In this document: positions 51,978-62,589 of the stretch, one piece after another | Layout of the letters: the number at the start of each line of letters is the position of its first letter | Position numbering within the stretch: position 1 is the first letter of the stretch | Source: Shewanella basaltis | GTDB taxonomy: Bacteria; Pseudomonadota; Gammaproteobacteria; Enterobacterales; Shewanellaceae | DNA: 64,000 nt | Assembly: GCF_023283885.1 (NCBI RefSeq) | Contig: NZ_JAKILA010000005.1 | Location: 62,001-126,000 of the forward strand | Reading direction: 5' to 3' | Made by a program: the position numbers and the translations under genes | The notes under the pieces: generated by a model | Told to the model about the DNA's origin: nothing | Database searches by the model: none | The model's input: only the letters and a program-made list of their open reading frames with translations

Positions 51978-52073
51978 ATGAACAATTTGCGAATTAAACC
52001 TATGTTATTGCTGGCTATGATAATATTTATTTTTATATTTTATATTGCAAAATATCAGCGACTGGGCTTGTGA
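51978..52073 (+). CDS. Possible 31-residue single-helix membrane protein
   Basis: An ATG at 51978 opens 31 codons to a TGA at 52073. The product has a short basic N-terminus (MNNLRIKP), one hydrophobic helix (MLLLAMIIFIFIFYIAKY) and a basic tail (QRLGL). This topology matches many small stress proteins. It has no strong ribosome site, so it is uncertain. The rest of 51849-52192 shows no other gene. Confidence 0.3.
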   Translation: MNNLRIKPMLLLAMIIFIFIFYIAKYQRLGL

Positions 52074-52192
52074 AGACGTTTTGAGCGCGAGCATCTAGAC
52101 GTTGTGGTCGTGGGCTCTTAAAAGAGGGCATTGTGGGGGACAAATCATGCTATGCAGTGCAATAGACGCTGCCTAAAATAGGTCACATTCTA

Positions 52193-52651
52193 TTAAAAAT
52201 TGGTGTAATAGGCTCTTAGCAGATCTTTCCAGGTAATAATGCCAACGATACGATTGTTTTCTAATACTGGTAGACACCCAATGTCATGGTCAAGGATCAG
52301 TTTACTGGCTTGATTGATGTTGCAGTGGGGCGCAATGGTGATTGGATTATGACTCATCACTTGATGAACCCGTTTTTGAAGGGTTTCAGTATCTCTTATC
52401 AGTTCTGCAGCAGTCCCTATATTGGGGCTGAGCGCGCGTAAAAAATCACGATGCGATAAAATGCCTGCCAAGGTGTTGTTTTCATCGATTACCAGTAAGT
52501 GGTGAAAACTGACGTTATCGAAAATCTCTTTCGCTAGGGTGAGACGATCATCCATCTCTATGGTGACAACACGGGTAACCATAATGTCAGCCACAGTCAA
52601 TTGACTGTGGGGCAGTTGTTCTGCCATGTCATTGTTTGTCGATGTCGTCAT
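52193..52651 (-). CDS. Tandem CBS-domain protein
   Basis: 152 residues with two CBS units. The first has VADIMVTRVVTIEMDDRLTL and HHLLVIDENNTLAGILSHRD; the second has VMSHNPITIAPHCNINQASK and IGCLPVLENNRIVGIITWKD. No attached catalytic domain. CBS pairs bind adenosine nucleotides and regulate partner proteins. Its partner is not evident; it stands between the small membrane-protein gene and the OlsF-like gene, 103 bp from the latter's stop, in the same direction, but with separate reading. Confidence 0.92.
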   Translation of the reverse strand: MTTSTNNDMAEQLPHSQLTVADIMVTRVVTIEMDDRLTLAKEIFDNVSFHHLLVIDENNTLAGILSHRDFLRALSPNIGTAAELIRDTETLQKRVHQVMSHNPITIAPHCNINQASKLILDHDIGCLPVLENNRIVGIITWKDLLRAYYTNF

Positions 52652-52754
52652 AGGTGATTCTCCACTGATTTATCTTGTTATATCAGATAAATATTAGCGT
52701 AACAATCAAATAACAACCACTCATGCCACTAAAAAGTACGTCTAAGGGGACGCG

Positions 52755-54494
52755 TCATGATGCGGCTTGCGCCGGGAGCAAGTGGCCTGCCAAATATTTT
52801 TGATATTTAATGGGTTTGAGTTGATGGATATCAACTAACACTAAGCCATCAATGCAATCACCAAATTCAGGATCGATTCCAAAGTCTAAAAATTTAACCC
52901 CTTGATTATCGCAAAGCTCGCCATATTGCTTAAATAACGTTGGTACAGAGACTGCCATATTTGCTAATGTCCGTTTGAGAATTTTAAAGTTTTCCGGGTA
53001 GTCGTTACCGTTAAATAATTGTTGTAATTGATGAATTCTATCTGGCGTAAACTGGTATGAGTGGAATGAATGGGCTAACGTCTCATCGCTAGCAAAATGC
53101 TGTTGATAAAAAAACACTAACATGTCTTTTGCCTGTAAGGGGAGACTATCACTTAACGACACTGGGCCAAATAAATAGCGATATTGGGGATTTTTCACTA
53201 AAAAGGCACCAATGCCTTGCCATAGGTATTCTAGACTACGACGGCCCCAATATTTGGGTTGTACAAAACTTCGCCCTAGTTCTAAGCCTTGGTCAAAGTA
53301 AGGTTGAAAGGCCGGCTTATAGTCGAACAATGATTGGCTGTAGAGTGAGTCTTTGCCGACGCTTTCATGTAATGCTTTGGCGCTGGCAAAGCGATAGGCG
53401 CCGACGATTTCTAGGTCATCTTTGTCCCACAAGACCAAGTGAAAGTAATGATTATCATATTTATCAGTATCACGACGCTTACCTGTGCCTTCACCTACGG
53501 CGCGAAAAGCGATTTCACGTAAGCGACCAATTTCACGCATTATTGAGCTACTTTGGTGGTGTTTATAAAGATAAATTTGTTTGTTGTCTTGGGTTTGCCC
53601 GAGTAACTCGCATTGCGATAAAGCATGTTGCAATTCGCTTCGCTTCTCTGGGTGCGCAATCGCATTTTGGGTGGTAAATAAAGGACTGCGATTTTTACCG
53701 ATGCGGTATAAATGATTTTTAAGCAATTTAACTTTGGTTTTTAACGGGAAATCCTGGTTGTTCACCACTTCTTTGGCGATCAATTGTCCGATACGTACCG
53801 GCATCACTTGGTCGGCTTGCTTAAACATCTCTTTCACTAACAGTAAGGTGGCTAACGGCTTGTATATCATTGATGCACCGTAAAATGTGGCTGAGTTTTT
53901 GGCATCAACAAATATGGGCAGCAAGGGGGAATTACAGGCTCGGGCCATTTTTAAAAATCCTGAGTGCCAATGTAAATCCGTTACACCCGTTGGCCGTAAA
54001 CGAGACACTTCACCAGACGGGAAAATCAGTACAGCACCTTCGTTTTTAAGGTGGTGATGAATTTCGTCTAAATGTTGTTTGGGTGTACCACCAGTCATGT
54101 TACGCACCGGAAGTAAAATAGAGTGTAAGGGTTTAATGGCCATCAATAATTCATTGGCAACCACTTTGATGTCTGGGCGAATCTGGCTAATCAGTTTAAT
54201 CAAGGCGAGGGCATCGAGTGAGCCTATTGGGTGATTGGCGTAAATGACCACGCGGCCTTCGTGCGGGATATTTTCAACTTCGTTATTGGGTACGCTGTAA
54301 GTAAAATTCAAACATGCTAAGATTTGCTCAACAAAGTCAACTCCTGATAAATGCGCATGTTCATTGGCAATCTCATTACATTGTTTTTCGTGGAGTAAAT
54401 AACGCAACATGGCTTTAGTGGGCGTGGCTAACCAAGGTTTGTTATGTAACTTGGGAAGGTTTTTCTCGACCACATTATCGACGGTAAATATCAT
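52755..54494 (-). CDS. Two-domain acyltransferase resembling OlsF (ornithine-lipid synthase)
   Basis: 579 residues. The N-terminal domain (about 75-260) is a PlsC-like glycerophospholipid acyltransferase: YANHPIGSLDALAL (H88, D94), PVRNMTGGTPKQ and IFPSGEVSRLRP. The C-terminal domain (about 310-500) is a GNAT/OlsB-type N-acyltransferase with REIAFRAVGEGTGKRRDTDK, YFHLVLWDKDDLEIVGAYR and QGLELGRSFVQPKYWGRRSL, and RYLFGPVSLS. This order, O-acyltransferase first and N-acyltransferase second, is the published layout of OlsF, which makes ornithine lipids from ornithine in two acylations. Glycine or other amino acids are alternatives. It is 14 bp from a phosphoesterase gene, likely an operon. Confidence 0.8.
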   Translation of the reverse strand: MIFTVDNVVEKNLPKLHNKPWLATPTKAMLRYLLHEKQCNEIANEHAHLSGVDFVEQILACLNFTYSVPNNEVENIPHEGRVVIYANHPIGSLDALALIKLISQIRPDIKVVANELLMAIKPLHSILLPVRNMTGGTPKQHLDEIHHHLKNEGAVLIFPSGEVSRLRPTGVTDLHWHSGFLKMARACNSPLLPIFVDAKNSATFYGASMIYKPLATLLLVKEMFKQADQVMPVRIGQLIAKEVVNNQDFPLKTKVKLLKNHLYRIGKNRSPLFTTQNAIAHPEKRSELQHALSQCELLGQTQDNKQIYLYKHHQSSSIMREIGRLREIAFRAVGEGTGKRRDTDKYDNHYFHLVLWDKDDLEIVGAYRFASAKALHESVGKDSLYSQSLFDYKPAFQPYFDQGLELGRSFVQPKYWGRRSLEYLWQGIGAFLVKNPQYRYLFGPVSLSDSLPLQAKDMLVFFYQQHFASDETLAHSFHSYQFTPDRIHQLQQLFNGNDYPENFKILKRTLANMAVSVPTLFKQYGELCDNQGVKFLDFGIDPEFGDCIDGLVLVDIHQLKPIKYQKYLAGHLLPAQAAS

Positions 54495-54508
54495 AATTGT
54501 GCCCTTAT

Positions 54509-55414
54509 TTATGCTACATGCTGTTTTTGTGGCTGGGGAGATTTATCGTTATGCACACGAGGGAATTCGATGTAGTTGACGATTTCTGCCTGCAAGGTTT
54601 GTTCGTTCCATTTAAGTAGTTGCACATCGCCCGTCACTGACTCGGCAATGAGAGTGCAGTTTTCTACCCAATCGCCGTCGTTAGCGTAAATTAGACGTTG
54701 CTGGTTGATGATGTGCTCAGACAGCTCAGGCTGGTGAATATGTCCGCACACCACCATGTCGACCTGTTTTTTTGCCGCGTAGCGTAATACCGCATCACGA
54801 TATTGGTTAATGGCTTGCTGGGCTTTATTAACCCGTAACTTAATAAAGCTGGCCAGTGACCAATAGGGGTAGCCCATTGCACTTCTCACCGCATGCAGTT
54901 GTCGGTTTAACCACAATAAAACATCATATAAATGGTCGCCTAATTTGGCGTAGGTGCGGCTAACACAGACTTGGGAGTCAAACTGATCGCCATGAAGCAT
55001 TAAAAACCGTTTGCCATTAATCGACTCATGGATGTGCTGTTTTGCGAGGGTGACTCCTCTGAAGTGGCTGTCAGCATAAGCTTTAAATGCCTCGTCATGA
55101 TTACCGGGAATAAATACAACCCGAGTGCCGTTATTGGCAAGTTCTAGTATTTTTTTGATGACTTTGTCATGGCTGTCTGGCCAGTACACTCTTTTTTTAA
55201 GGGCCCATACATCCACAATATCACCGACTAAATATAAGTAATTACTTTGACTGTGGTTTAAAAAATGCAGCAGAAAATCTGCTTTACAGTCTACGCTGCC
55301 AAGATGAACGTCTGATAACCACAAGGCATGAAATGATTGGATCTGTTGAGGGTGAGTCAGGTGTGAAATCGGCTGTCGTTTTGCCAGCGTTGTTGTTTGA
55401 TTGCTATCAGTCAT
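54509..55414 (-). CDS. Calcineurin-like metallophosphoesterase (LpxH/UDP-diacylglucosamine-hydrolase type)
   Basis: 301 residues. Metal ligands are complete: ALWLSDVHLGSVDCKADF, YLVGDIVDVW, FIPGNHDEAFKAY, LHGDQFDS and VVCGHIHQPEL. The sequence follows the UDP-2,3-diacylglucosamine hydrolase-like branch, but the true LpxH is usually near cyclophilin genes, so this is likely a paralogue acting on another phosphodiester or lipid substrate. It lies directly upstream of the OlsF-like gene (14 bp), which suggests a shared lipid-related role. Confidence 0.88.
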   Translation of the reverse strand: MTDSNQTTTLAKRQPISHLTHPQQIQSFHALWLSDVHLGSVDCKADFLLHFLNHSQSNYLYLVGDIVDVWALKKRVYWPDSHDKVIKKILELANNGTRVVFIPGNHDEAFKAYADSHFRGVTLAKQHIHESINGKRFLMLHGDQFDSQVCVSRTYAKLGDHLYDVLLWLNRQLHAVRSAMGYPYWSLASFIKLRVNKAQQAINQYRDAVLRYAAKKQVDMVVCGHIHQPELSEHIINQQRLIYANDGDWVENCTLIAESVTGDVQLLKWNEQTLQAEIVNYIEFPRVHNDKSPQPQKQHVA

Positions 55415-55542
55415 CGTCTGCCAGTTCCCAATACACAGGTTGCGTCAGTGTTAATTTAGAGTAGGGCAGTTAATTGACGCTAAGGTGAACGATTTATTGC
55501 AAATTGATTAAGCTTAATGCGAAGACAATTTAGATTGATTGT

Positions 55543-55620
55543 CTGGTCACTTAGAGTGGGTCTAGCGGTTTTGATTTAGGGTCGCAATCCAATATTATTG
55601 CCCCCTTGAATAGCGGTATT
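55543..55620. repeat. Family C fragment, copy 3
   Basis: CTGGTCACTTAGAGTGGGTC and TAGCGGTTTTGATTTAGG match the interior left part of family C copy 2 (GTGACCACTCAGAATG..., CCAGCGGTTTTTGATTAAGG), and CCCCTTGAATAGCGG matches its CCCTTTCAAATAGCG. The terminal inverted repeat itself is not preserved. It lies upstream of the phosphoesterase gene. Confidence 0.55.
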
Positions 55621-55698
55621 AGAGTCAAAGTGAGTTTGTTTTTTCACTGAGTGTTGAGTTATTTTTGCCCATAAAAAAGGGAAATACTCAGTATTTCC

Positions 55699-55977
55699 CT
55701 AGGGTCTGTTGATCTTTTAAGGTTATTTTTGCAGCGAATTGTTGGTCATTACTCATATACAAGTGCGCGGCAGAGACTTTGAAGTGTATTATTCTACATA
55801 AAAAGTCGATAACGCAGTAAAAATGACCAACAAACGCTGCCCACAGGGTTCGGCTAAAAACGTTTTACTCTTTGTTGAACAGATTTTGCTTAGGTGGCTA
55901 GGCTTCAATCCATTCGCCTCGATTAAAACGTTTTTAACTCGAACAAAATTCAACCAGCAAAGATCAACAGACCCTAG
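55699..55977. mobile_element. MITE family A, copy 4 (inverted orientation)
   Basis: 279 bp, the reverse complement of copy 3, ends CTAGGGTCTGTTGATCTTTT and GCAAAGATCAACAGACCCTA-G. Blocks GCGCGGCAGAGACTTTGAAG and CGTTTTACTCTTTGTTGAAC are preserved. Its right end lies 15 bp before the stop of the leucine dehydrogenase gene read leftward, so it is just past the 3' end of that gene. No gene is inside; the open frame starting MTNKRCPQGSAKN is translated repeat. Confidence 0.9.
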
Positions 55978-55992
55978 TATTCAGGCTTGCTA

Positions 55993-57024
55993 TTATCGTG
56001 CTGCGTCGATAATAGCTTTGGCCATTTCATCGGCAACTGAACCTGTGGTTCGGTTTTCGTTATCTGCGCGGCTAAAGATGGTCAACAATGTGTTGTAAAT
56101 TTGCTCTACCTTAGCTTTTGATGCCGCGGCATCATAGTTTTTCTCAAACGAGACATTAATAATGCCGCCAGCATTAATGACATAATCTGGTGCGTATAAA
56201 ATGCCCATTTCTTTGAGCTTTTCACCGTGTCGTACTTCAGCTAGTTGGTTATTGGCACAACCTGCAACAATCGTCGCTTTAAGTAATGGCAATGTGGTGT
56301 CATTTAATGTGGCACCCAAAGCGCAAGGAGCGTAAACATCCACATCTTGAGTATAAATGTCTTGAGGCGCAACCACGGTGGCGCCAAACTCTGTCGCTAC
56401 GCGGTCAAGCGATGCTTGATGAATGTCGGTAACAATTAACTCAGCGCCTTCTTCATGCAAATGTTTACATAGGTAGTACCCAACGTGTCCTACACCTTGT
56501 ACAGACACTTTGATGCCTTTAAGGCTGTCGATACCACGTTGATGTTTTACTGCAGCCTTGATCCCTAAATAAGTGCCAAGTGCAGTGAGGGGCGATGGGT
56601 CGCCTGACTTACCTTCCATTCCGGCTACAAATTCAGTTTCACGACTGGCTATCATAATGTCGGATGTTGATACGCCTACATCTTCTGCTGAATAGTATTT
56701 ACCACCTAGGCTGTTAACAAAGCGGCCAAAGGCTAAAAATAATGCTTCGCGGTCGGTGGTTTTAGGATCGGCGATGATTACGGCTTTACCGCCACCCATG
56801 GTTAAACCGGCAAGGGCATTTTTATAAGTCATGCCACGTGATAGACGTAACACATCAGTTAATGCTTCATCATCAGATTGATAATTCCACATGCGACACC
56901 CACCCACTGCGGGGCCTAGGTTCGTATTATGGACTGCAATAATGGCTTTTAAACCACTTTGCTTGTCATGACAAAATACCACTTGTTCGTGTTCATCGAA
57001 CGAAACATGATTAAATACTGCCAC
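55993..57024 (-). CDS. ldh: Leucine dehydrogenase (Glu/Leu/Phe/Val dehydrogenase family)
   Basis: 343 residues from a GTG start (complement of 57022-57024) with a GCGGAGAT site. The catalytic N-domain has GGCRMWNYQSDDEALTDVLRL and TMGGGKAVI (Lys in GGGKA); the NAD domain has VQGVGHVGYYLCKHLHEEGA and GCANNQLAE. Length and lack of extra domains fit leucine dehydrogenase, which interconverts leucine and 2-oxoisocaproate. Relatives act on other branched or aromatic amino acids. Single-gene unit. A MITE follows its stop within 16 bp. Confidence 0.9.
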   Translation of the reverse strand: MAVFNHVSFDEHEQVVFCHDKQSGLKAIIAVHNTNLGPAVGGCRMWNYQSDDEALTDVLRLSRGMTYKNALAGLTMGGGKAVIIADPKTTDREALFLAFGRFVNSLGGKYYSAEDVGVSTSDIMIASRETEFVAGMEGKSGDPSPLTALGTYLGIKAAVKHQRGIDSLKGIKVSVQGVGHVGYYLCKHLHEEGAELIVTDIHQASLDRVATEFGATVVAPQDIYTQDVDVYAPCALGATLNDTTLPLLKATIVAGCANNQLAEVRHGEKLKEMGILYAPDYVINAGGIINVSFEKNYDAAASKAKVEQIYNTLLTIFSRADNENRTTGSVADEMAKAIIDAAR

Positions 57025-57300
57025 GTGAAATCTCCGCTTGCTGTTTTATTAAGTTATCGTACCCAGTATTTTACAATACATTAGGTACAAACGACTGCTT
57101 GTTATATTTATTGCAGCACGATAGCATTTAGCGATACTCTCAACAAAGCACGATTTAGTTATTTTTGTGATTGATGTGGCAATTTAGCTTGCCACTTTAC
57201 GTAAACGTAAAGTAAGTTATGTTGCATCATTGTTTTTGAGATTGCATAGCAGGTTAATTATTGTTCTAACCTGTAATATAACAATAAGATAGGAAGTATT

Positions 57301-57741
57301 ATGACTGAAGAAGTTGCAGAGCAGGTTACCAAACCCGCAGTAGATCAAGAAGCCATGAGACAAGAGTGGGTACGTACACAGTTTCAAAAAGCAAATCGTT
57401 TTTTAGCTGAAAAGGGCGTGATCCCAAGTAATGTGCTAGCCAGCGAAAGTCGTTATCTTGCGCCTTATTTAGCGATTTGGAAAATGGAATCTAAACAACC
57501 TAAAAAACAAACATTTTGGGTGATGTCTGGTGATTTGCCTTCTGATTATGTCGATGTGAAAGTGGCGGCCACTGCCCGTGATGCGATTCGACATTTTTCG
57601 ATGATGTGGCAATTAAAAGCTGAAAACTTGCATAAATCTGGCATGACAAAAGATGCCACTCAGATGAAGTTTGCACAGCTATTAGTGTCACGTGCAGAAA
57701 GCTTATACAAAATGCACCAAGACGAGAAGCTTTGGGGTTAG
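57301..57741 (+). CDS. DUF4826 family protein
   Basis: 146 residues, soluble, no signal peptide. The order RQEWVRTQFQKANRFLAEKG, SRYLAPYLAIWKMES and KKQTFWVMSGDLPSDYV with the terminal helix-rich ATQMKFAQLLVSRAESLYKM is the DUF4826 pattern known from Shewanella and allies. Function unknown. AGGAAG precedes ATG. A perfect palindromic terminator closes the gene. It is divergent from leucine dehydrogenase but I see no functional tie. Confidence 0.85.
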   Translation: MTEEVAEQVTKPAVDQEAMRQEWVRTQFQKANRFLAEKGVIPSNVLASESRYLAPYLAIWKMESKQPKKQTFWVMSGDLPSDYVDVKVAATARDAIRHFSMMWQLKAENLHKSGMTKDATQMKFAQLLVSRAESLYKMHQDEKLWG

Positions 57742-57780
57742 TGCCAGGGCGTAGTATTTACTGCAAAGCGCGATGATATA

Positions 57781-57806
57781 CAAAAAGGCACCTAGGTGCC
57801 TTTTTG
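57781..57806. terminator. Perfect palindromic terminator after DUF4826 gene
   Basis: AAAAAGGCACC and GGTGCCTTTTT are exact complements around TA, with flanking C and G also symmetric, and T runs on both strands. It can also act on leftward transcripts. Confidence 0.92.
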
Positions 57807-57980
57807 TTTAGGGTAAATAGTGATACTCATCAGCATGATAATGTGATCATTCTTACTAGATAACATCGCTTATAACGTGTTAGCAATGTTGAAGGTAGAA
57901 TAACTCACTCGCTACAATTTCTGCCTTGAACGATGCGATTTTCTACGCAATTTCTGATCACTTATTTATCTTGACTGGTA

Positions 57981-59120
57981 TTATTCATCGTCTGCTAAGT
58001 AAAATAAACCTTGGTTAATCAGTTGGGTAAATACGGCTAGCAAAGTCGGCTGTTCAATAAGTTCACTGGCTTGCTCTGGTAAAATACTGACTTGATTGGC
58101 AAGCAGTTGTAATACGTCTTCCTTAACGTCAGGCAGTGGATATACTTCACCATTAATAAATAACCGCGCATGATTGTCTTGTTCAAGACGTAATACCTTT
58201 AAGCCCCCAATACGCTGAATAATTGCACCTTGTTCTATGGCATCAATTAAGTCATCACTGCTTAATGGCTCTTCACCTTCACAAATATCGAGTTCGAAAC
58301 GATTTTGACTCAATAATTTACCTAGCATGATTTGATAGGCTTGAGGATCTTGAGCAAGTTGAACCAATAAATCCATTATACCTTGCTGGTGAGCTTGGCT
58401 AATGAGACCAGGCGAGCTCGGTTCTTCCTTAGAGGTAAAGCGTTTGTGTCCTTGATTGGTGTCGATAAGGCTATCGGCGATCTCTGATAACAATTCTTGC
58501 TGGCTGGGCGCTCTAAAACCAATGGAGTAAGACATGGCTAAGGTGACGGTTTCGCCGCAATGTGGGTAGCCTGGCGGAATGTATAATACGTCGCCTTTTT
58601 TTAGTACTACATCAATAATGGCTTCAAAATCCTCAACAAGCGGCGAGTTAGGGTTATTGCCTCGGCGTTTATGTTGGCCTTTGTCCCCGACTTTCCAACG
58701 ACGCTCGCCTTCACCTTGAATAATAAACACATCATAGTTGTCGATATGTGGTCCTACGCCGCCACCGGGTGTGGCAAACGACACCATTAAGTCATCAAAG
58801 CGCCAGTCGGGTAAAAAGCGAAATGCCTCTACTAACGGCTGTGAAGCAGGATACCAATGGTTAACGGCTTGTACTAATAATTGCCAGTTGTCTTCACCAA
58901 ATTGATCATAATCTTCAAATGGGCCTTGTATCACATCCCAGTCTTCACCTTTGGTAACGACCACTCGTGAAGATATTTCTTCTTCGCAGGCAAGGCCTGC
59001 AAGCTCGTCTGCGGCTATGGGGTCTTCAAAATCGACAAAGGCTTGTTGCATTAAGCGTGGTTTCTGTTGCCAATGTTGTTTAATAAAGGCTTGGGTATCA
59101 ATATTTAATGTGTACATCAT
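57981..59120 (-). CDS. roxA: Ribosomal protein L16 arginine hydroxylase (RoxA/YcfD)
   Basis: About 380 residues from the ATG at 59120, with TGAGGTC before it; the track's longer start adds 19 atypical residues. JmjC-type 2-oxoglutarate oxygenase: the iron triad lies in VGPHIDNYDVF (HxD) and IPPGYPHCGE (His), and DLMVSFATPGGG and YSIGFRAPSQQELL are characteristic of YcfD. It hydroxylates an arginine of ribosomal protein uL16. The C-terminal winged-helix part (about 260-380) is also present. It follows purB in the same direction but after a terminator. Confidence 0.93.
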   Translation of the reverse strand: MMYTLNIDTQAFIKQHWQQKPRLMQQAFVDFEDPIAADELAGLACEEEISSRVVVTKGEDWDVIQGPFEDYDQFGEDNWQLLVQAVNHWYPASQPLVEAFRFLPDWRFDDLMVSFATPGGGVGPHIDNYDVFIIQGEGERRWKVGDKGQHKRRGNNPNSPLVEDFEAIIDVVLKKGDVLYIPPGYPHCGETVTLAMSYSIGFRAPSQQELLSEIADSLIDTNQGHKRFTSKEEPSSPGLISQAHQQGIMDLLVQLAQDPQAYQIMLGKLLSQNRFELDICEGEEPLSSDDLIDAIEQGAIIQRIGGLKVLRLEQDNHARLFINGEVYPLPDVKEDVLQLLANQVSILPEQASELIEQPTLLAVFTQLINQGLFYLADDE

Positions 59121-59145
59121 TGACCTCAGAAAGAGTGTTACATCC

Positions 59146-59174
59146 AATAAAAAAGCGGTCACAGATGCGACCGC
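59146..59174 (-). terminator. purB operon terminator
   Basis: On the minus strand GCGGTC and GACCGC pair around an 8-base loop, followed by six T residues. It lies between the purB stop (59202) and the roxA start (59120). Confidence 0.88.
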
Positions 59175-59201
59175 CAAGATTAGTTCGTGTCGATTAAATG
59201 A

Positions 59202-60611
<1,410 letters not shown>

Positions 60612-61244
60612 TTAATTATTATTTTGGCATTGTTTTGCAATATCAAATATCGCTTTACGGGCAAACACCAAATGACGGCGTTTACCCCCTAATTGACGCC
60701 ATAATACTGCGCTGCGCATAGCGGCGAGCAGAAGGGCACGAATTTTATGTTGTACTATGGGTTGCTTTAGGCAATCTGGGTTGCCTGATATTTGCAATTT
60801 AGGCCCAAGCTCACTAATGATGTCACTGTAGATACTGGCAAAATTAGACAATACTTGCTCATCGGTAATGGCAAAGTGACTTAATTGACGATGAACTTGA
60901 TTAATGCGCTCTGCAAGCATGCCTAAGCCATTAGCAGAGCGAGCCAGCTTTCGCTCTAATGCAAGTATACCGACCAAATAACGTGTCGTTTCAACATCTT
61001 TGTTACTACCATCACCCAATTGATTTTGAATGAGCTGATAGCCTTTGTGTAAAATACTTTTGTCTTGGTAAACGTCTGCGGTCGATTCAGGTTCTGTCAC
61101 TAAAATAGTATTTAGTGTTGCTGCTAAGGCTTCTTTTTCGCTGTCTCCATGACGCGCTAAATACTGAACTTGGCCGATTGCCTGTAAAATACCTGCAAAT
61201 GCCATGGTGCGCTCGAATAAGATGTTGTCTTGGGTATCACTCAC
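60612..61244 (-). CDS. hflD: HflD, lysogenization/membrane-associated factor
   Basis: 210 residues, mostly helical. The order [40 protein letters not shown] and [18 protein letters not shown] is the HflD family pattern. In E. coli it affects CII stability, but its housekeeping role is unclear. The spacing is 3 bp from mnmA upstream and 39 bp from purB downstream, an operon seen in E. coli and relatives. No membrane helix is visible. Confidence 0.93.
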   Translation of the reverse strand: MSDTQDNILFERTMAFAGILQAIGQVQYLARHGDSEKEALAATLNTILVTEPESTADVYQDKSILHKGYQLIQNQLGDGSNKDVETTRYLVGILALERKLARSANGLGMLAERINQVHRQLSHFAITDEQVLSNFASIYSDIISELGPKLQISGNPDCLKQPIVQHKIRALLLAAMRSAVLWRQLGGKRRHLVFARKAIFDIAKQCQNNN

Positions 61245-61247
61245 GGT

Positions 61248-62366
61248 TTAACCTCGGATCAAAGTATCGATAATACCGCCGCCTAAACAAGTTTCGCCAT
61301 CATAAAACACTGCTGACTGGCCAGGGGTGACAGCGGCTACAGGTTCGTCGAATGTCACTGTGATATTATTGGGATCTGTATAAATTAAGGTGCATGGCAC
61401 ATCGCGTTGACGGTAGCGAGTTTTGACTGTGATTTGACTGTTATTGGCCGGGCCTTTGCGGTCAACCCAATGCAGTTGGTTAACTGTCATGCCTTGTGAC
61501 ATCAGGCGTGGATGATTTGCGCCTTGTGCAACCACGAGTACATTACGAATTAAATCTTTTTCAACGACGTACCAAGGATCTTCGCTACTGTTTTTAAGGC
61601 CGCCAATACCAAGGCCTTTACGTTGGCCAAGGGTATGATACATCAAGCCCTGATGCGTGCCGATGACTTCGCCTTCACTGTTTTCAATGTCGCCAGGTTG
61701 TGCGGGTAAATAAGTGGCAAGGAAATCAGTAAATTTACGTTCGCCAATAAAACAAATGCCGGTGCTGTCTTTTTTGTCGTGAGTGATTAAGCCCATTTTT
61801 TTGGCAATCTCACGTACTTCATGTTTTTCAAGCTCACCTACTGGAAATAAGCTGCGTGCGACTTGCTCATGGCTAAGGGTGTATAAGAAGTAGCTCTGAT
61901 CTTTATTGCCATCTACACCACGGAGCATTTCAACGCTGCCGTCGCGGTTGTCACGACGACGCACATAATGACCCATGGCGATATAGTCGGCGTCTAAAAT
62001 CTCGTCGGCAAATTCTAGGAATGCTTTGAATTTAATTTCTTTGTTGCACATGATGTCAGGGTTTGGTGTGCGACCGGCTTTGTATTCGGCCAAAAAATAC
62101 TCGAACACATTGTCCCAGTATTCGGCAGCAAAGTTGACGGTATGCATTTTGATGCCAAGTTTGTCACACACAGCTTGTGCATCTTTTAAATCATCTGCAG
62201 CAGCGCAATATTCGTCGGTATCGTCTTCTTCCCAGTTCTTCATAAATAGACCTTCAACCTCGTAGCCCTGCTGGATAAGCAAATAGGCCGACACTGAAGA
62301 GTCTACACCGCCGGACATGCCGACAATGACTTTTTTACCATTAGAAGTGGGGTTGATTGATGTCAT
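61248..62366 (-). CDS. mnmA: tRNA-specific 2-thiouridylase
   Basis: 372 residues. The PP-loop is [18 protein letters not shown]; the catalytic cysteines are in [16 protein letters not shown] and [24 protein letters not shown] and a C-terminal [19 protein letters not shown] are typical. MnmA thiolates U34 of Lys, Glu and Gln tRNAs. It is followed after 3 bp by hflD. A 223-bp gap separates it from nudJ upstream, so it may have its own promoter. Confidence 0.97.
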   Translation of the reverse strand: MTSINPTSNGKKVIVGMSGGVDSSVSAYLLIQQGYEVEGLFMKNWEEDDTDEYCAAADDLKDAQAVCDKLGIKMHTVNFAAEYWDNVFEYFLAEYKAGRTPNPDIMCNKEIKFKAFLEFADEILDADYIAMGHYVRRRDNRDGSVEMLRGVDGNKDQSYFLYTLSHEQVARSLFPVGELEKHEVREIAKKMGLITHDKKDSTGICFIGERKFTDFLATYLPAQPGDIENSEGEVIGTHQGLMYHTLGQRKGLGIGGLKNSSEDPWYVVEKDLIRNVLVVAQGANHPRLMSQGMTVNQLHWVDRKGPANNSQITVKTRYRQRDVPCTLIYTDPNNITVTFDEPVAAVTPGQSAVFYDGETCLGGGIIDTLIRG

Positions 62367-62589
62367 AAATCCTAAAAACCATTGAATAAAGAGAATATGT
62401 ATATGGTGGCGCCTGTTAACGGTTTCAAGCTAATGATAAAAATTGACTGTGCCTAAGCCATTAAACAAGGTTAAAAATTAGCTAAATCTTATCTTAAGGT
62501 GTCAACATTGCATTTGTGCGGCGCATATTCTACCACGCATTCGAGCGCTGGGCTATCTTGAACAACAGTCAATAAAGGAGCGTGCGGTG

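Noticed and set aside
53129..53677. 182-residue frame on the plus strand
   Set aside because: It is wholly antisense to the OlsF-like gene, which has full domain support; the frame has no recognisable motif.
57870..57985. Another possible family C remnant (GATCACTTATTTATC ... TGGTATTATT)
   Set aside because: Only the terminal GGTAT and CACTTA agree; similarity is too short to list as a copy.
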